Origin: JAKSUT01 sp045616505
GTDB taxonomy: Bacteria; Cyanobacteriota; Vampirovibrionia; Gastranaerophilales; Gastranaerophilaceae
Direction of reading: 5' to 3'
Assembly: GCA_045616505.1 (NCBI GenBank)
Contig: JAZLGV010000058.1
Coordinates: 1-14,804 of the forward strand
Length of the DNA stretch: 14,804 bases
The notes beneath the pieces are model-generated. The model saw nothing but the letters and a program-made list of their open reading frames with translations, was not told where the DNA came from and searched no databases. The position numbers and the translations under genes are program-made. Shown here piece by piece: positions 6,498 to 13,695 of the stretch (its first letter is position 1; each line of letters opens with the position of its first letter).

Positions 6498-6776
6498 ATG
6501 TCAGATGATAAAGTTGTAAAATTAGGTTCTAAAAAAAGTAAGAAATGTTGTGAACATTCACACGAACCTGAAACTAATGAAACAAAAGACGAAGTTTTAT
6601 ATTGTAGTTTTTGTAAAAGACCTAACACTCAAGTTGTAAAAATGGTACAAGGTCCTGGGGTAAACATTTGTTCAGAATGTACTATGATTGCTGTTCAATA
6701 TTTGATTTTAAATGACAGAATGTTGTCTTCTGAAGCTCAAATGATTTTAGATGCGTTTTGGGGGAAAAGTAGATAA
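6498..6776 (+). CDS. Stand-alone ClpX-type C4 zinc-binding domain protein
   Basis: The 92-residue protein carries Cys36-x2-Cys39-x18-Cys58-x2-Cys61, within CSFCKRPNTQ...GPGVNICSEC. This is the spacing and sequence of the N-terminal zinc-binding domain of ClpX, the dimerisation and adaptor/substrate-docking module of the ClpXP unfoldase. Full-length ClpX continues into an AAA+ ATPase of about 350 residues; here the frame stops 31 residues after the last cysteine, with no Walker motif. A second Cys/His cluster (CCEHSH, 17-22) lies in the basic N-terminus. The stop overlaps the next start (TAATG), so translation of the 545-residue protein is probably coupled. It might act as a soluble adaptor, a competitor for ClpX adaptors, or an unrelated use of the same zinc fold. 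The start has a strong ribosome site. Confidence 0.8.
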   Translation: MSDDKVVKLGSKKSKKCCEHSHEPETNETKDEVLYCSFCKRPNTQVVKMVQGPGVNICSECTMIAVQYLILNDRMLSSEAQMILDAFWGKSR

Positions 6777-8413
6777 TGCCTCAATTAAATAAAATACAGC
6801 TAAAAGCAGAAGTTTTAACAGTTTTATCTAAAATTCAAATGGATATGGATGAAGCAATTGTTGCTGCTCTTTTAGAAACTTTAAATGCGCAAGAAGATAA
6901 AGAAACTCTTTTAGATGTTTTGGTTAAAGAATTAACAAGAAGTAGTGAGAAAAAAGCTGAAGCGATATGCTTTTTGATGATGAATCTTATCGAAAAAGAA
7001 ATGCTAGAAGACGCATTGTGGAAAATTCTTAAATTAAAAAGCGTAAAAGATTCTGTTAAATCTATTATTTTGACTGTTTTAAAAGATTTAGGAAATGTAA
7101 TTGATTATAATAAAATTGAAGATTGTTTTGACGATGTAGAAGAAGTTGTTGATGAAGGCACAAGACATTTATTGCAATCAGCAATTATAAATCCAGAAGC
7201 TCAAATAGATTTTCTTGATTTTGTATTTTCTTTATCAATTGAAGATAAAAAATTGTTAATTCAATCTTTAGGCGATGACTTTTCTTATGATAGTTTAGCA
7301 AATATTTTAAATCCGCTTGTTTTGTATTCTCCTGATGATGAAATAGGACAAATTTCTATTGATATATTAGGTTCGACAAAATCACAATTGGCATTATATT
7401 CACTTTATGAAGTTCAAAAGTTTTCTCAAAATGAAGTTACAAATGCACTTGTTAAAAAGAATATTTCAAAATTAAAGATTTCAGGTGTAAGAGAAGAAAA
7501 TGCATTAGAATTTTATTCTGAATGTCTTTCAACAAAACCTTATGAAGCTTATTCAAGTTATCCAGATGGACATGGTAATCAAGCAATTATTTTCTCAAGA
7601 GAGCGTGAGGTTGATAATACAGTTCAAATGGTTGCAATCGTAATTAACGATATTATTGGAATTGTAGATTGTTTCGGTTTTAATTCAATATCAAAAGGTG
7701 AATTTTCAAGAATTGTTGAAAAGTTTTATGATTCTGCTGAGAGGCTTTATTTAGATTTTCATGTAATAAAACAAATGCTTACAAAGGCAGAAAATTTATC
7801 AAGAGCATGTGAAAACAAAATTTCTTATGAATATTTATGTTGGAAATCTTTGTTCTCAGATATTTCAGAAGAAGTAGTTCCGATTGAACATATTTTAAAC
7901 GCAAAAGTTGAAACAAAAGAATTAAATCAAAACAGTTTTGAAAGTATTTGCGTGACTGATTTTGTTCAAAAGTGGTTTTTTACTTCAAATGATAATGATG
8001 CTTTTGCTGATTTAGTCAAAGAAATTGATGATTATATCAAGAAAGAAGATTATTCATTTGATTTAGAAAATCTTGTAAATTCTAATTATAATAATATCTT
8101 TGATAAAGATGAATTTGCATTATTAAGTGAGCGAATATTAAAATGTGCGTATTTGAATTTTCTTTGTGGAAAACGATTAGGGGCTCAATTATTTTATTCG
8201 TTATATCTCGATGAAAATATGAAACATAAGTTGGCTGAAAATATTATTAGAAAAAGTATTTATGAACATTATGTCGCTTTGAAATTTAAAAGAATTGATG
8301 ACTTAAAAACTACAAATATTTTTGCATTAAAAAACAGAAAAGATGTAGTAGAGTTTTCAGAAGAACAAATACAAAAGGTAATTGATAAAATAGAAAGTTT
8401 GTGGGTAAAATAA
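6776..8413 (+). CDS. Unrecognised 545-residue alpha-helical protein (HEAT-like N-terminus)
   Basis: I do not recognise a named family. Residues 1-255 read as consecutive amphipathic helices in pairs (VLTVLSKIQMDMDEAIVAALLETL, KKAEAICFLMMNLIEKEM), like a HEAT/armadillo solenoid. Residues about 255-302 differ: AYSSYPDGHGNQAIIFSRE, then TVQMVAIVINDIIGIVDCFG. This looks like a small beta-rich module with a conserved-looking Asp-Gly-His-Gly turn. From 303 to 545 the protein is again helical and rich in charged and aromatic residues. There is no signal peptide, membrane segment or nucleotide-binding motif, so a cytoplasmic scaffold is most likely. Its ATG shares one base with the preceding zinc-domain gene's stop, and RuvX follows immediately, so it is tightly embedded in the operon. 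A partnership with the zinc-domain protein is inference. Confidence 0.85.
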   Translation: MPQLNKIQLKAEVLTVLSKIQMDMDEAIVAALLETLNAQEDKETLLDVLVKELTRSSEKKAEAICFLMMNLIEKEMLEDALWKILKLKSVKDSVKSIILTVLKDLGNVIDYNKIEDCFDDVEEVVDEGTRHLLQSAIINPEAQIDFLDFVFSLSIEDKKLLIQSLGDDFSYDSLANILNPLVLYSPDDEIGQISIDILGSTKSQLALYSLYEVQKFSQNEVTNALVKKNISKLKISGVREENALEFYSECLSTKPYEAYSSYPDGHGNQAIIFSREREVDNTVQMVAIVINDIIGIVDCFGFNSISKGEFSRIVEKFYDSAERLYLDFHVIKQMLTKAENLSRACENKISYEYLCWKSLFSDISEEVVPIEHILNAKVETKELNQNSFESICVTDFVQKWFFTSNDNDAFADLVKEIDDYIKKEDYSFDLENLVNSNYNNIFDKDEFALLSERILKCAYLNFLCGKRLGAQLFYSLYLDENMKHKLAENIIRKSIYEHYVALKFKRIDDLKTTNIFALKNRKDVVEFSEEQIQKVIDKIESLWVK

Positions 8414-8818
8414 TTGCATAAGTTAATGGCATTAGATATAGGAACAAAACGTATTGGAGTTGCATTAAGTGATTATTTGCATGTTGTTTCAAATGGTCAT
8501 TCTTGTGTAAGTAGAGTTCCTGAGTCAGATGCAATTACACAAATAAAAAAAATCGCAAAAGAGAATAATGTAGAAAAAATTATTGTCGGAGTTCCTTTTA
8601 ATATGGATGGAACACAAGGTGGACAAGCAGAAGATTGTAAGAAATTTTCTGAAAACTTTGTAGGTGATTATGAGATTATTTACGAAGACGAAAGATTAAC
8701 CTCTGATTTAGCAGAAGAAAATTTAAGAAATCGTAAAATAGATTTTAGAAAGAACAAAGGTTTGGTTGATATTGAAAGTGCTTGTATTATACTAGAACAA
8801 TATATGAGCAGAAATTAA
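8414..8818 (+). CDS. ruvX: RuvX/YqgF-family nuclease (pre-16S rRNA / putative Holliday junction resolvase)
   Basis: The 134-residue protein has the RNase H-like fold of YqgF, an essential enzyme in many bacteria linked to 16S rRNA 5' end processing and also proposed to resolve Holliday junctions. The N-terminal LDIGTKRIGVALSD (7-20) carries the first catalytic Asp8. IIVGVPFNMDG (57-67) has the conserved G-x-P. YEDERLTS (90-97) and Asp119 in VDIESACIILEQY complete the acidic site. The start is uncertain. TTG at 8414, directly after the previous stop and eight bases behind GTGGG, gives the usual few residues before the first strand; an ATG at 8426 would give MALDIGTK. RuvX followed by a DUF1292 gene is also the order in Bacillus (yrrK-yrzB), which supports both calls. 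Confidence 0.92.
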   Translation: MHKLMALDIGTKRIGVALSDYLHVVSNGHSCVSRVPESDAITQIKKIAKENNVEKIIVGVPFNMDGTQGGQAEDCKKFSENFVGDYEIIYEDERLTSDLAEENLRNRKIDFRKNKGLVDIESACIILEQYMSRN

Positions 8819-8828
8819 GGAAAAGAAA

Positions 8829-9092
8829 ATGACAAAAAACGAAAGAGACTTAGTTGAAACAGTAGATGAAAATGGTAATGCAGTTACTTTTGAGCTATTT
8901 GATATAGTTGAAATAGATGATAAAGAATATGCTTTGTTATTGCCAGAAAACCATTCAGAAGAAAACGATGAAGAAACAGATGTAGTAGTTATGCGTTTGA
9001 TTACTGAAGGTGAAGATTATGTCTTTGAAGCAATTGAAGACGACGAAGAATTTGAAAGAGTTTCAGAATTTATAGATAATATGGAAGACTAA
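8829..9092 (+). CDS. DUF1292 protein (YrzB-like)
   Basis: This small acidic protein of 87 residues shows the DUF1292 pattern: a strand pair VDENGNAVTFELFDIVEID (12-30), DKEYALLLPE (31-40), an acidic linker, then VVMRLITEGEDYVFEAIEDDEEFERVSEFI (53-82). The family has no established biochemical function. It recurs beside ruvX in Firmicutes, and the same pairing is seen here. AAGGA (8817-8821) lies seven bases upstream of the ATG, overlapping the end of ruvX. The Clp-N gene starts three bases after its stop. The strong negative charge and small size fit a binding or regulatory protein rather than an enzyme, but that is a guess. Confidence 0.85.
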   Translation: MTKNERDLVETVDENGNAVTFELFDIVEIDDKEYALLLPENHSEENDEETDVVVMRLITEGEDYVFEAIEDDEEFERVSEFIDNMED

Positions 9093-9095
9093 TTT

Positions 9096-10448
9096 ATGTT
9101 TGAAAAATTTACTGAAAAGGCAATCAATGTAGTTACAGAGGCTCAACATCAAGCTTACTTGATGAAGAATGCTTATGTTCAACCAGAACATTTGTTAATA
9201 GCAATTATGGAACAAGCAAAAGGTGTTTCATTGAAATTGTTTAGAATGTATGGAATTACGGTTGAATCTGTAAAAGAATCTGTCGAAGGTAAATTGAGAT
9301 TTGAAAAATCTGATAGAGAAGTTGCCAATATTCCTTTTAGTACAGAATTCAAAAATTTGCTTAAAGAAACATTGGATTTGGCAAGCAAAACAGGAAATAG
9401 TTATATTTTATTTGAACATTTATTTATCGCAGTTATTTCTGATAAAATGTCATATTGTCCAAGAATTTTAGAAGGGTTTAAGTTTGATATAAATAATGCA
9501 ACAAATATTTTGTATAAAATGGTACAAAAGAAAAATAAGAAAAAACTTCACCCTGAAATCGATGATGTAAAAGAAGAAATACAAGTTTTTAATCCGGATG
9601 CGTTTTTTGAAGAAGAAAATTCATCAAAAATTTTGAAGCAGGCATGTGAATATTTATCTCAATCCAATAATGAAATGATAGGTACAGAACATATAATTTC
9701 AGCTATTTTGAAAACTGGTGATGAAAAAACATTGCAGATATTGAATGAGAACGGTATTCAATTAGATAAATTTATCGAAAAAACTAATGAGTTAAATTCA
9801 AGGGAATTAGAATTTGATAATAAATTGATTTTTACTCCATGTGCAAAACAGGTTATTGATACAGCTTTTCAGTTGGCAAAAGAATTAGGTTATCCAACGT
9901 TACGTGCTGAACATTTTATTTTAAGTTTACTAAATCTTAAAAAAGGTGTTGCGTATGAAACTTTTAAGGCATTAAATGTTAATTCTTCAAAATTAGAAGA
10001 AGAAATAATGAAGCCTATCGAGTATCAAATGCCTCAAGCTTTGACAATTTTGCGTTTGGCAAAACAAGAAGCTCGTCGTTTAGGAAGAAACGTAGTTGGT
10101 ACAGAAATGATTTTGCTTGGTATAATTTCAGAAGGTACTGGTATCGGGTATAAAGTTTTACATGATTTAGAAATCTCATTGAAAGATTTAAGAGAATATA
10201 TAGAAAAATTAATTGGTTATGGTAATGAATATTATGAAAATGATATTATTTACACAAGAAGAGCCAAAAGAGTTTTAGAAATAGCTTGGCAGAAAGCTAA
10301 AAAGTATAATCGTCCAAGAATTATGTCAGAACATTTGTTGTATGCAGTAACAACTGAACCATCGTCTGTCGCAATGATTGCATTAGAACATTTGGGTGTT
10401 GATGCTGTTGAAATCAGACAAGGTATCATGAAAGAAATTGAAGCATAA
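9096..10448 (+). CDS. Six-repeat Clp N-domain protein without AAA+ ATPase
   Basis: The 450-residue protein consists of ClpA/ClpC-type N-domain repeats. Each repeat carries a form of the motif E-H-L-L/I: residues 31 (EHLL), 107 (EHLF), 198 (EHII), 272 (EHFI), 337 (EMIL) and 412 (EHLL). They pair into three double N-domains, roughly 1-145, 175-305 and 312-448. The first begins MFEKFTEKAINVVTEAQHQA, very close to the start of ClpC. In ClpC this domain docks adaptors and substrates (for example MecA and phosphoarginine-tagged proteins), but the AAA+ rings follow; here there is no Walker A or B motif. Residues 146-175 form a charged linker. GGAAG (9083-9087) lies eight bases before the ATG. It could collect Clp substrates or adaptors. 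Single stand-alone Clp-N proteins are known; three tandem pairs are less usual. Confidence 0.88.
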   Translation: MFEKFTEKAINVVTEAQHQAYLMKNAYVQPEHLLIAIMEQAKGVSLKLFRMYGITVESVKESVEGKLRFEKSDREVANIPFSTEFKNLLKETLDLASKTGNSYILFEHLFIAVISDKMSYCPRILEGFKFDINNATNILYKMVQKKNKKKLHPEIDDVKEEIQVFNPDAFFEEENSSKILKQACEYLSQSNNEMIGTEHIISAILKTGDEKTLQILNENGIQLDKFIEKTNELNSRELEFDNKLIFTPCAKQVIDTAFQLAKELGYPTLRAEHFILSLLNLKKGVAYETFKALNVNSSKLEEEIMKPIEYQMPQALTILRLAKQEARRLGRNVVGTEMILLGIISEGTGIGYKVLHDLEISLKDLREYIEKLIGYGNEYYENDIIYTRRAKRVLEIAWQKAKKYNRPRIMSEHLLYAVTTEPSSVAMIALEHLGVDAVEIRQGIMKEIEA

Positions 10449-10451
10449 ATA

Positions 10452-11801
10452 ATGAAAGAAGCAGTTGAAAAGTTTTTAAATGAGTATGGAATTGATAAAA
10501 ATAAGACATTTCTTGTTGGCTTTTCAGGTGGATGTGATTCATTATGTCTTTTAGATATTTTATCTTCATTGTCAAAAAAAAATAGATTTAGGTTGGTTGC
10601 TCTTCATTTAAATCATAATTGGCGTGGTGAAGAGTCTATGACTGAAATGAAAAATTGTGAAGATTTTTGTAATAAAAATGATATTGAATTCGCTTCAAAA
10701 ATCTTGTCAGAAGATGTGAAAAAGAGTGAAAATTCTGCAAGAGAAGAGCGTTATAAGTTTTTCGAAGAATGTTCAAGGAAATATCCTAATTCAATAGTTT
10801 TTACTGCTCATACGGCTTCTGACAATGCCGAAACTTTGATTTATCGTATGGTCAAAGGTACAGGTGTAAATGGTTTGCAAGGGATAAAAGAAAAAACTTT
10901 GATGATGGGAGTTGAGATTTATAGACCGTTGATGAATTTTTCAAGAGTTGATACTCAAAATTATTGTTATTCAAATAATCTTGTTCCGAATAATGATTCT
11001 TCAAATTTTGATATAAATTACAATAGGAATTTTATAAGACATAAAATTATGCCACTTTGTAAATGTATTAATGAAAAAGCAGAACAAGCATTAAATAATC
11101 TTTCTGATTTGGCAAAAAGTTCTGAAAATATTATTGAAGAATATATTTCAAAAATTGAAAAAGATATAAAATTTGATAAAGGTTATGATACACAAAAATT
11201 TTGTGATTTGTCGATAGATGTAAAAAGATATATTGTTTTGAAAATGTTTTTAAATAATGACCTTGATTATGATTCAAAAAAAGTTGAACAAGTTTTAGAT
11301 TTTATTCAATCAAATTCTAATTTGAATTCAGGGTTAAAAAAATCTGTTGCAAACAATTGTTGGATTTTTGTGAATAAAGAATATTTTTCTTTTATTTCTG
11401 ATATTGGCAAAGAAAAAAGTGAAGAAGAAGTTGTTGTGTCTAGTTGTGGGGAATATAAATTTGGAGAATATAAATTTTCTATTCAATTATTTGACCAAAC
11501 TCAAGCTGATATTAATTTTCCAAAAGATGATGAAAATATCGCTTACGTAAATCTTGATGATTTTGATAATTTGATTATAAGAACAAGAAGAGATGGTGAT
11601 ATTATTCAACCCTTCGGAATGAATGGGACAATGAAATTGAAAAAATATTTAAATTCAAAAGGATTAGAACAACATAAAAAAAATTCTTTAGTTCTTTTAT
11701 GCAAGAATAATGAAGTTCTATGGGCTTGTGGAGTTGGTTTGAATGAAAAATTGAAAGTTGTTTCAAAAATTCCAAAATATGTGTTAAAATTATATAAATA
11801 G
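10452..11801 (+). CDS. tilS: tRNA(Ile)-lysidine synthetase TilS
   Basis: TilS uses ATP to join lysine to C34 of the minor tRNA-Ile (CAU anticodon), changing it from a methionine to an isoleucine-AUA reader. The N-terminal N-type ATP pyrophosphatase domain is clear: FLVGFSGGCDSLCLLDIL (20-37, PP-loop SGGCDS), ALHLNHNWRGEES (50-62), and TAHTASDNAETLIYRMVKGT (118-137). A helical linker follows. The C-terminal domain is also present: IIRTRRDGDIIQPFGMNGT, KLKKYLNSKGL and the ending WACGVGLNEKLKV. At 449 residues it is the long form of the family, and all expected motifs are there. It starts three bases after the Clp-N stop without a strong ribosome site, so translation is probably coupled. The tilS-hpt order matches many Firmicutes (where ftsH often follows). 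Confidence 0.94.
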   Translation: MKEAVEKFLNEYGIDKNKTFLVGFSGGCDSLCLLDILSSLSKKNRFRLVALHLNHNWRGEESMTEMKNCEDFCNKNDIEFASKILSEDVKKSENSAREERYKFFEECSRKYPNSIVFTAHTASDNAETLIYRMVKGTGVNGLQGIKEKTLMMGVEIYRPLMNFSRVDTQNYCYSNNLVPNNDSSNFDINYNRNFIRHKIMPLCKCINEKAEQALNNLSDLAKSSENIIEEYISKIEKDIKFDKGYDTQKFCDLSIDVKRYIVLKMFLNNDLDYDSKKVEQVLDFIQSNSNLNSGLKKSVANNCWIFVNKEYFSFISDIGKEKSEEEVVVSSCGEYKFGEYKFSIQLFDQTQADINFPKDDENIAYVNLDDFDNLIIRTRRDGDIIQPFGMNGTMKLKKYLNSKGLEQHKKNSLVLLCKNNEVLWACGVGLNEKLKVVSKIPKYVLKLYK

Positions 11802-11814
11802 TGTGAGGTATAAA

Positions 11815-12357
11815 ATGACAGATTTGTTAGATATAAAAAAAGAAGATATAAAAGTTCTTATTTCGTATGAAGATTTGGTTAAAAGAATAAAAGAAGTTGC
11901 CAAACAAATAAATCAAGATTTTGATGGTGAAGTTAAAGTTTTTTGTGTTTTAAAAGGTGCTGTTATGTTTACAACTGAACTTGTAAAATATTTGGATATG
12001 CCTTTAACACTTGATTTTATCCGACTTTCAAGTTATGGAAATGATTTTAAATCATCAGGCAGAGTGAGTGCTGTTGATATTTCAGTTCCAGATTTGAATG
12101 GAAAAAATGTTTTGATAGTTGAAGATATTATTGATACAGGTCATACTGCTAAATTTTTGTTAGATTTTATTAATGCTAATTTTAAAACAAAATCTACAAA
12201 ATTTTGCGCATTGCTTGATAAAAAATGCTCAAGAAAAACCGATGTAGATGCAGATTATAGCTGTTTTGAAATTGATAATAAATTTATTGTAGGTTTTGGG
12301 TTAGATTATAAAGATTATTACAGAAACGTTCCTTACATAGGGTATGTTGAAGTTTAG
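11815..12357 (+). CDS. hpt: Hypoxanthine phosphoribosyltransferase
   Basis: Hpt salvages hypoxanthine (and often guanine) by joining it to PRPP, making IMP or GMP in the cytoplasm. The 180-residue protein shows the whole family pattern: VFCVLKGAVMF (42-52, with the LKG PPi loop), the flexible loop LDFIRLSSYGN (66-76), the PRPP-binding motif VLIVEDIIDTGHTA (99-112, with the Glu-Asp pair), and the purine pocket FIVGFGLDYKDYYRNVPYIGYV (157-178). The ATG at 11815 is chosen because GTGAGG (11803-11808) sits six bases before it; an in-frame GTG at 11803 is part of that ribosome site. It is the last gene of the operon. Its stop abuts the bioY stop on the other strand with no bases between, and no terminator hairpin is visible. 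Confidence 0.96.
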   Translation: MTDLLDIKKEDIKVLISYEDLVKRIKEVAKQINQDFDGEVKVFCVLKGAVMFTTELVKYLDMPLTLDFIRLSSYGNDFKSSGRVSAVDISVPDLNGKNVLIVEDIIDTGHTAKFLLDFINANFKTKSTKFCALLDKKCSRKTDVDADYSCFEIDNKFIVGFGLDYKDYYRNVPYIGYVEV

Positions 12358-13026
12358 TTATCCAAGTACAACCCAAAGTATTTTTTTAGTAAATTTTGCT
12401 ATATATACAGATATGAGGCTGAAGATTATGTCGTAGAAGATTTTAAATCCACTTTGTGCAATCATCCAGCTTACGATAGTGTCGTAGTCTTCTTTTTGAA
12501 TTGCTACGATGAAAAGCATGTATAATGTGCCGATTAAATGTATTGTTAGAACCCCGATTACTGTGGCACGTAATAAGTTTTTATTTGATAAAGATTTTTT
12601 TAGTATTGAACCAGAGAAAAACATTGCAGGAATGTATCCTACAATATAACCAAATCCGAATTGGAAAACATAATCAATTCCGCCGCCAAGAGCAAATACT
12701 GGTGCTAAAAATAATCCAAGTATTATGTATAAGATTGTTGAAAAAATACCAAATTCACGTCCTAAAAGGACTACTACAAACATTATCATCGGAATTTGTG
12801 GAATGAATTTAGAGTGAAGTAATAATTGGTTTGCGAATGCTGAACTTTCAGGGTTTACAATTCCTATTGCGTGGTAGAAGTTTGTAAAATTAATTTGTGT
12901 AAAAGTTGATACCACGATTAAAAAAGTACACCACGCAATTAAAACCAATACTCCAAAACTTAATTTTAGTGGTTGGTTTTTGTATTTTAAATTATTGATT
13001 TGTTCGGCTATTCTTTTTGTTGTCAT
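12358..13026 (-). CDS. bioY: BioY-family biotin transporter (substrate-binding S component)
   Basis: BioY is the membrane S component that captures biotin, alone or with the ECF module (AT-A'-T). The 222-residue protein has about six hydrophobic segments. The family core is clear: FIPQIPMIMFVVVLLGREFG (74-93), then APVFALGGG (108-116) and FGFGYIVGYIPAMFF (123-137). Conserved glycines and the VFALGGG stretch mark BioY among S components. The cytoplasmic N-terminus is long (about 22 polar residues). It overlaps the end of rimI by four bases (ATGA), so the two are co-translated. No biotin synthesis gene or ECF ATPase lies in the window, which suggests biotin is scavenged from the surroundings; the ATPases would be elsewhere. 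Confidence 0.88.
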   Translation of the reverse strand: MTTKRIAEQINNLKYKNQPLKLSFGVLVLIAWCTFLIVVSTFTQINFTNFYHAIGIVNPESSAFANQLLLHSKFIPQIPMIMFVVVLLGREFGIFSTILYIILGLFLAPVFALGGGIDYVFQFGFGYIVGYIPAMFFSGSILKKSLSNKNLLRATVIGVLTIHLIGTLYMLFIVAIQKEDYDTIVSWMIAQSGFKIFYDIIFSLISVYIAKFTKKILWVVLG

Positions 13027-13541
13027 TTTTGTGTTATTACTTCTTTAAGTTTTTCTGTGTTTTTATTAAACATAGTTTTAAATTTATCCCAAAAAATGTT
13101 TTCTGTCCACATGATAAGGGCATTTTCATTGTTGTCTTGGTAGTAATTTTTGCGGACCCCAAGAGATTTAAAACCATATTTTTCATATAATTTTATTGCA
13201 GGAGTGTTACTTTCTCTAACTTCTAGTGTGATGTATTTTATCATTGATTTGTAACATTCATCAATCATATTTTTTAATAATGTTTCTCCGATTTTTTGTC
13301 TTGCAAATTTTGGATTTACTGCAATATTTGTAATGTGTGCTTCATCAATGATGTGCCAAATTCCAGAGAAACCAAGTATATCTCCATTTGAGTTTATTGC
13401 ACAACTATAATGTGCAAGTTTGTTTGAAAGTTCTTCGTAAAAAGAGGCTTTTGACCAATGATGTTCTCCGTAGGCTGCTTCTTCAATTGCTGCAACTTGG
13501 TCTATATCTTCTTTTTGCATAGGTTTTATTGTGATTTCCAT
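13023..13541 (-). CDS. rimI: RimI-like GNAT acetyltransferase (ribosomal protein S18-alanine type)
   Basis: The 172-residue protein has the RimI architecture: MEITIKPMQKEDIDQVAAIE (1-20), the linker with EHHWSKASFYEEL (26-38), strand AHITNIAVNPKFARQKIGETLL (68-89, acetyl-CoA loop), and the signature LEVRESNTPAIKLYEKYGF (106-124), then the RKNYYQ segment (130-135). RimI acetylates the N-terminal alanine of ribosomal protein S18; related proteins have wider N-terminal targets. The C-terminus runs about 20 residues past the usual end (WDKFKTMFNKN...). It is not beside tsaB/tsaE as in many genomes, but leads a two-gene unit with bioY. No Shine-Dalgarno sequence precedes the ATG; a -10 element ends six bases upstream, so the mRNA may be leaderless. 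Confidence 0.85.
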   Translation of the reverse strand: MEITIKPMQKEDIDQVAAIEEAAYGEHHWSKASFYEELSNKLAHYSCAINSNGDILGFSGIWHIIDEAHITNIAVNPKFARQKIGETLLKNMIDECYKSMIKYITLEVRESNTPAIKLYEKYGFKSLGVRKNYYQDNNENALIMWTENIFWDKFKTMFNKNTEKLKEVITQK

Positions 13542-13547
13542 AAGTAA

Positions 13548-13556
13548 ATTTTAGCA
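13548..13556 (-). promoter_or_regulatory. Extended -10 promoter of rimI-bioY, possibly leaderless
   Basis: Read on the minus strand, TG-C-TAAAAT is an extended -10 element (five of six bases) ending six bases before the rimI ATG. The expected start point is the A of the ATG itself. The geometry is the same as for the rlmD-like gene. Confidence 0.45.
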
Positions 13557-13650
13557 CATCAAAGAGTAAAATAAAATTAATTTGTTTTATTAATTATTAA
13601 ATTTTGTAACGCTTTTTTGTTTTTTGAATAAAATCATTAAATTTTTATCA

Positions 13651-13675
13651 AATGTGTGCCGACATTATAAAATGT
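13651..13675 (+). promoter_or_regulatory. Alternating AATGT/ACATT half-sites over a likely -10 box
   Basis: AATGT (13651-13655), ACATT (13662-13666) and AATGT (13671-13675) form two overlapping inverted repeats that share the central arm. TATAAA (13666-13671), the likely -10 of the 100-residue gene, lies within the second repeat. This could be an operator or a pair of alternative hairpins. No strong -35 box was seen. The rest of the 154-base gap between rimI and the orphan is plain AT-rich sequence. Confidence 0.35.
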
Positions 13676-13695
13676 AAGAAAGGTTTATAAGGGAT

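Noticed and set aside
9096..10448. Reading the Clp-N protein as a truncated ClpC pseudogene
   Set aside because: It has six intact repeats rather than two, no frameshift, and it continues smoothly to a normal stop three bases before tilS.
12525..12806. Open frame on the plus strand within bioY
   Set aside because: No ribosome site or family resemblance; the minus frame is a clear BioY membrane protein.
13570..13591. AT-only inverted repeat AATAAAA...TTTTATT
   Set aside because: Made only of A-T pairs in a very AT-rich gap with no T-run logic; expected by chance.
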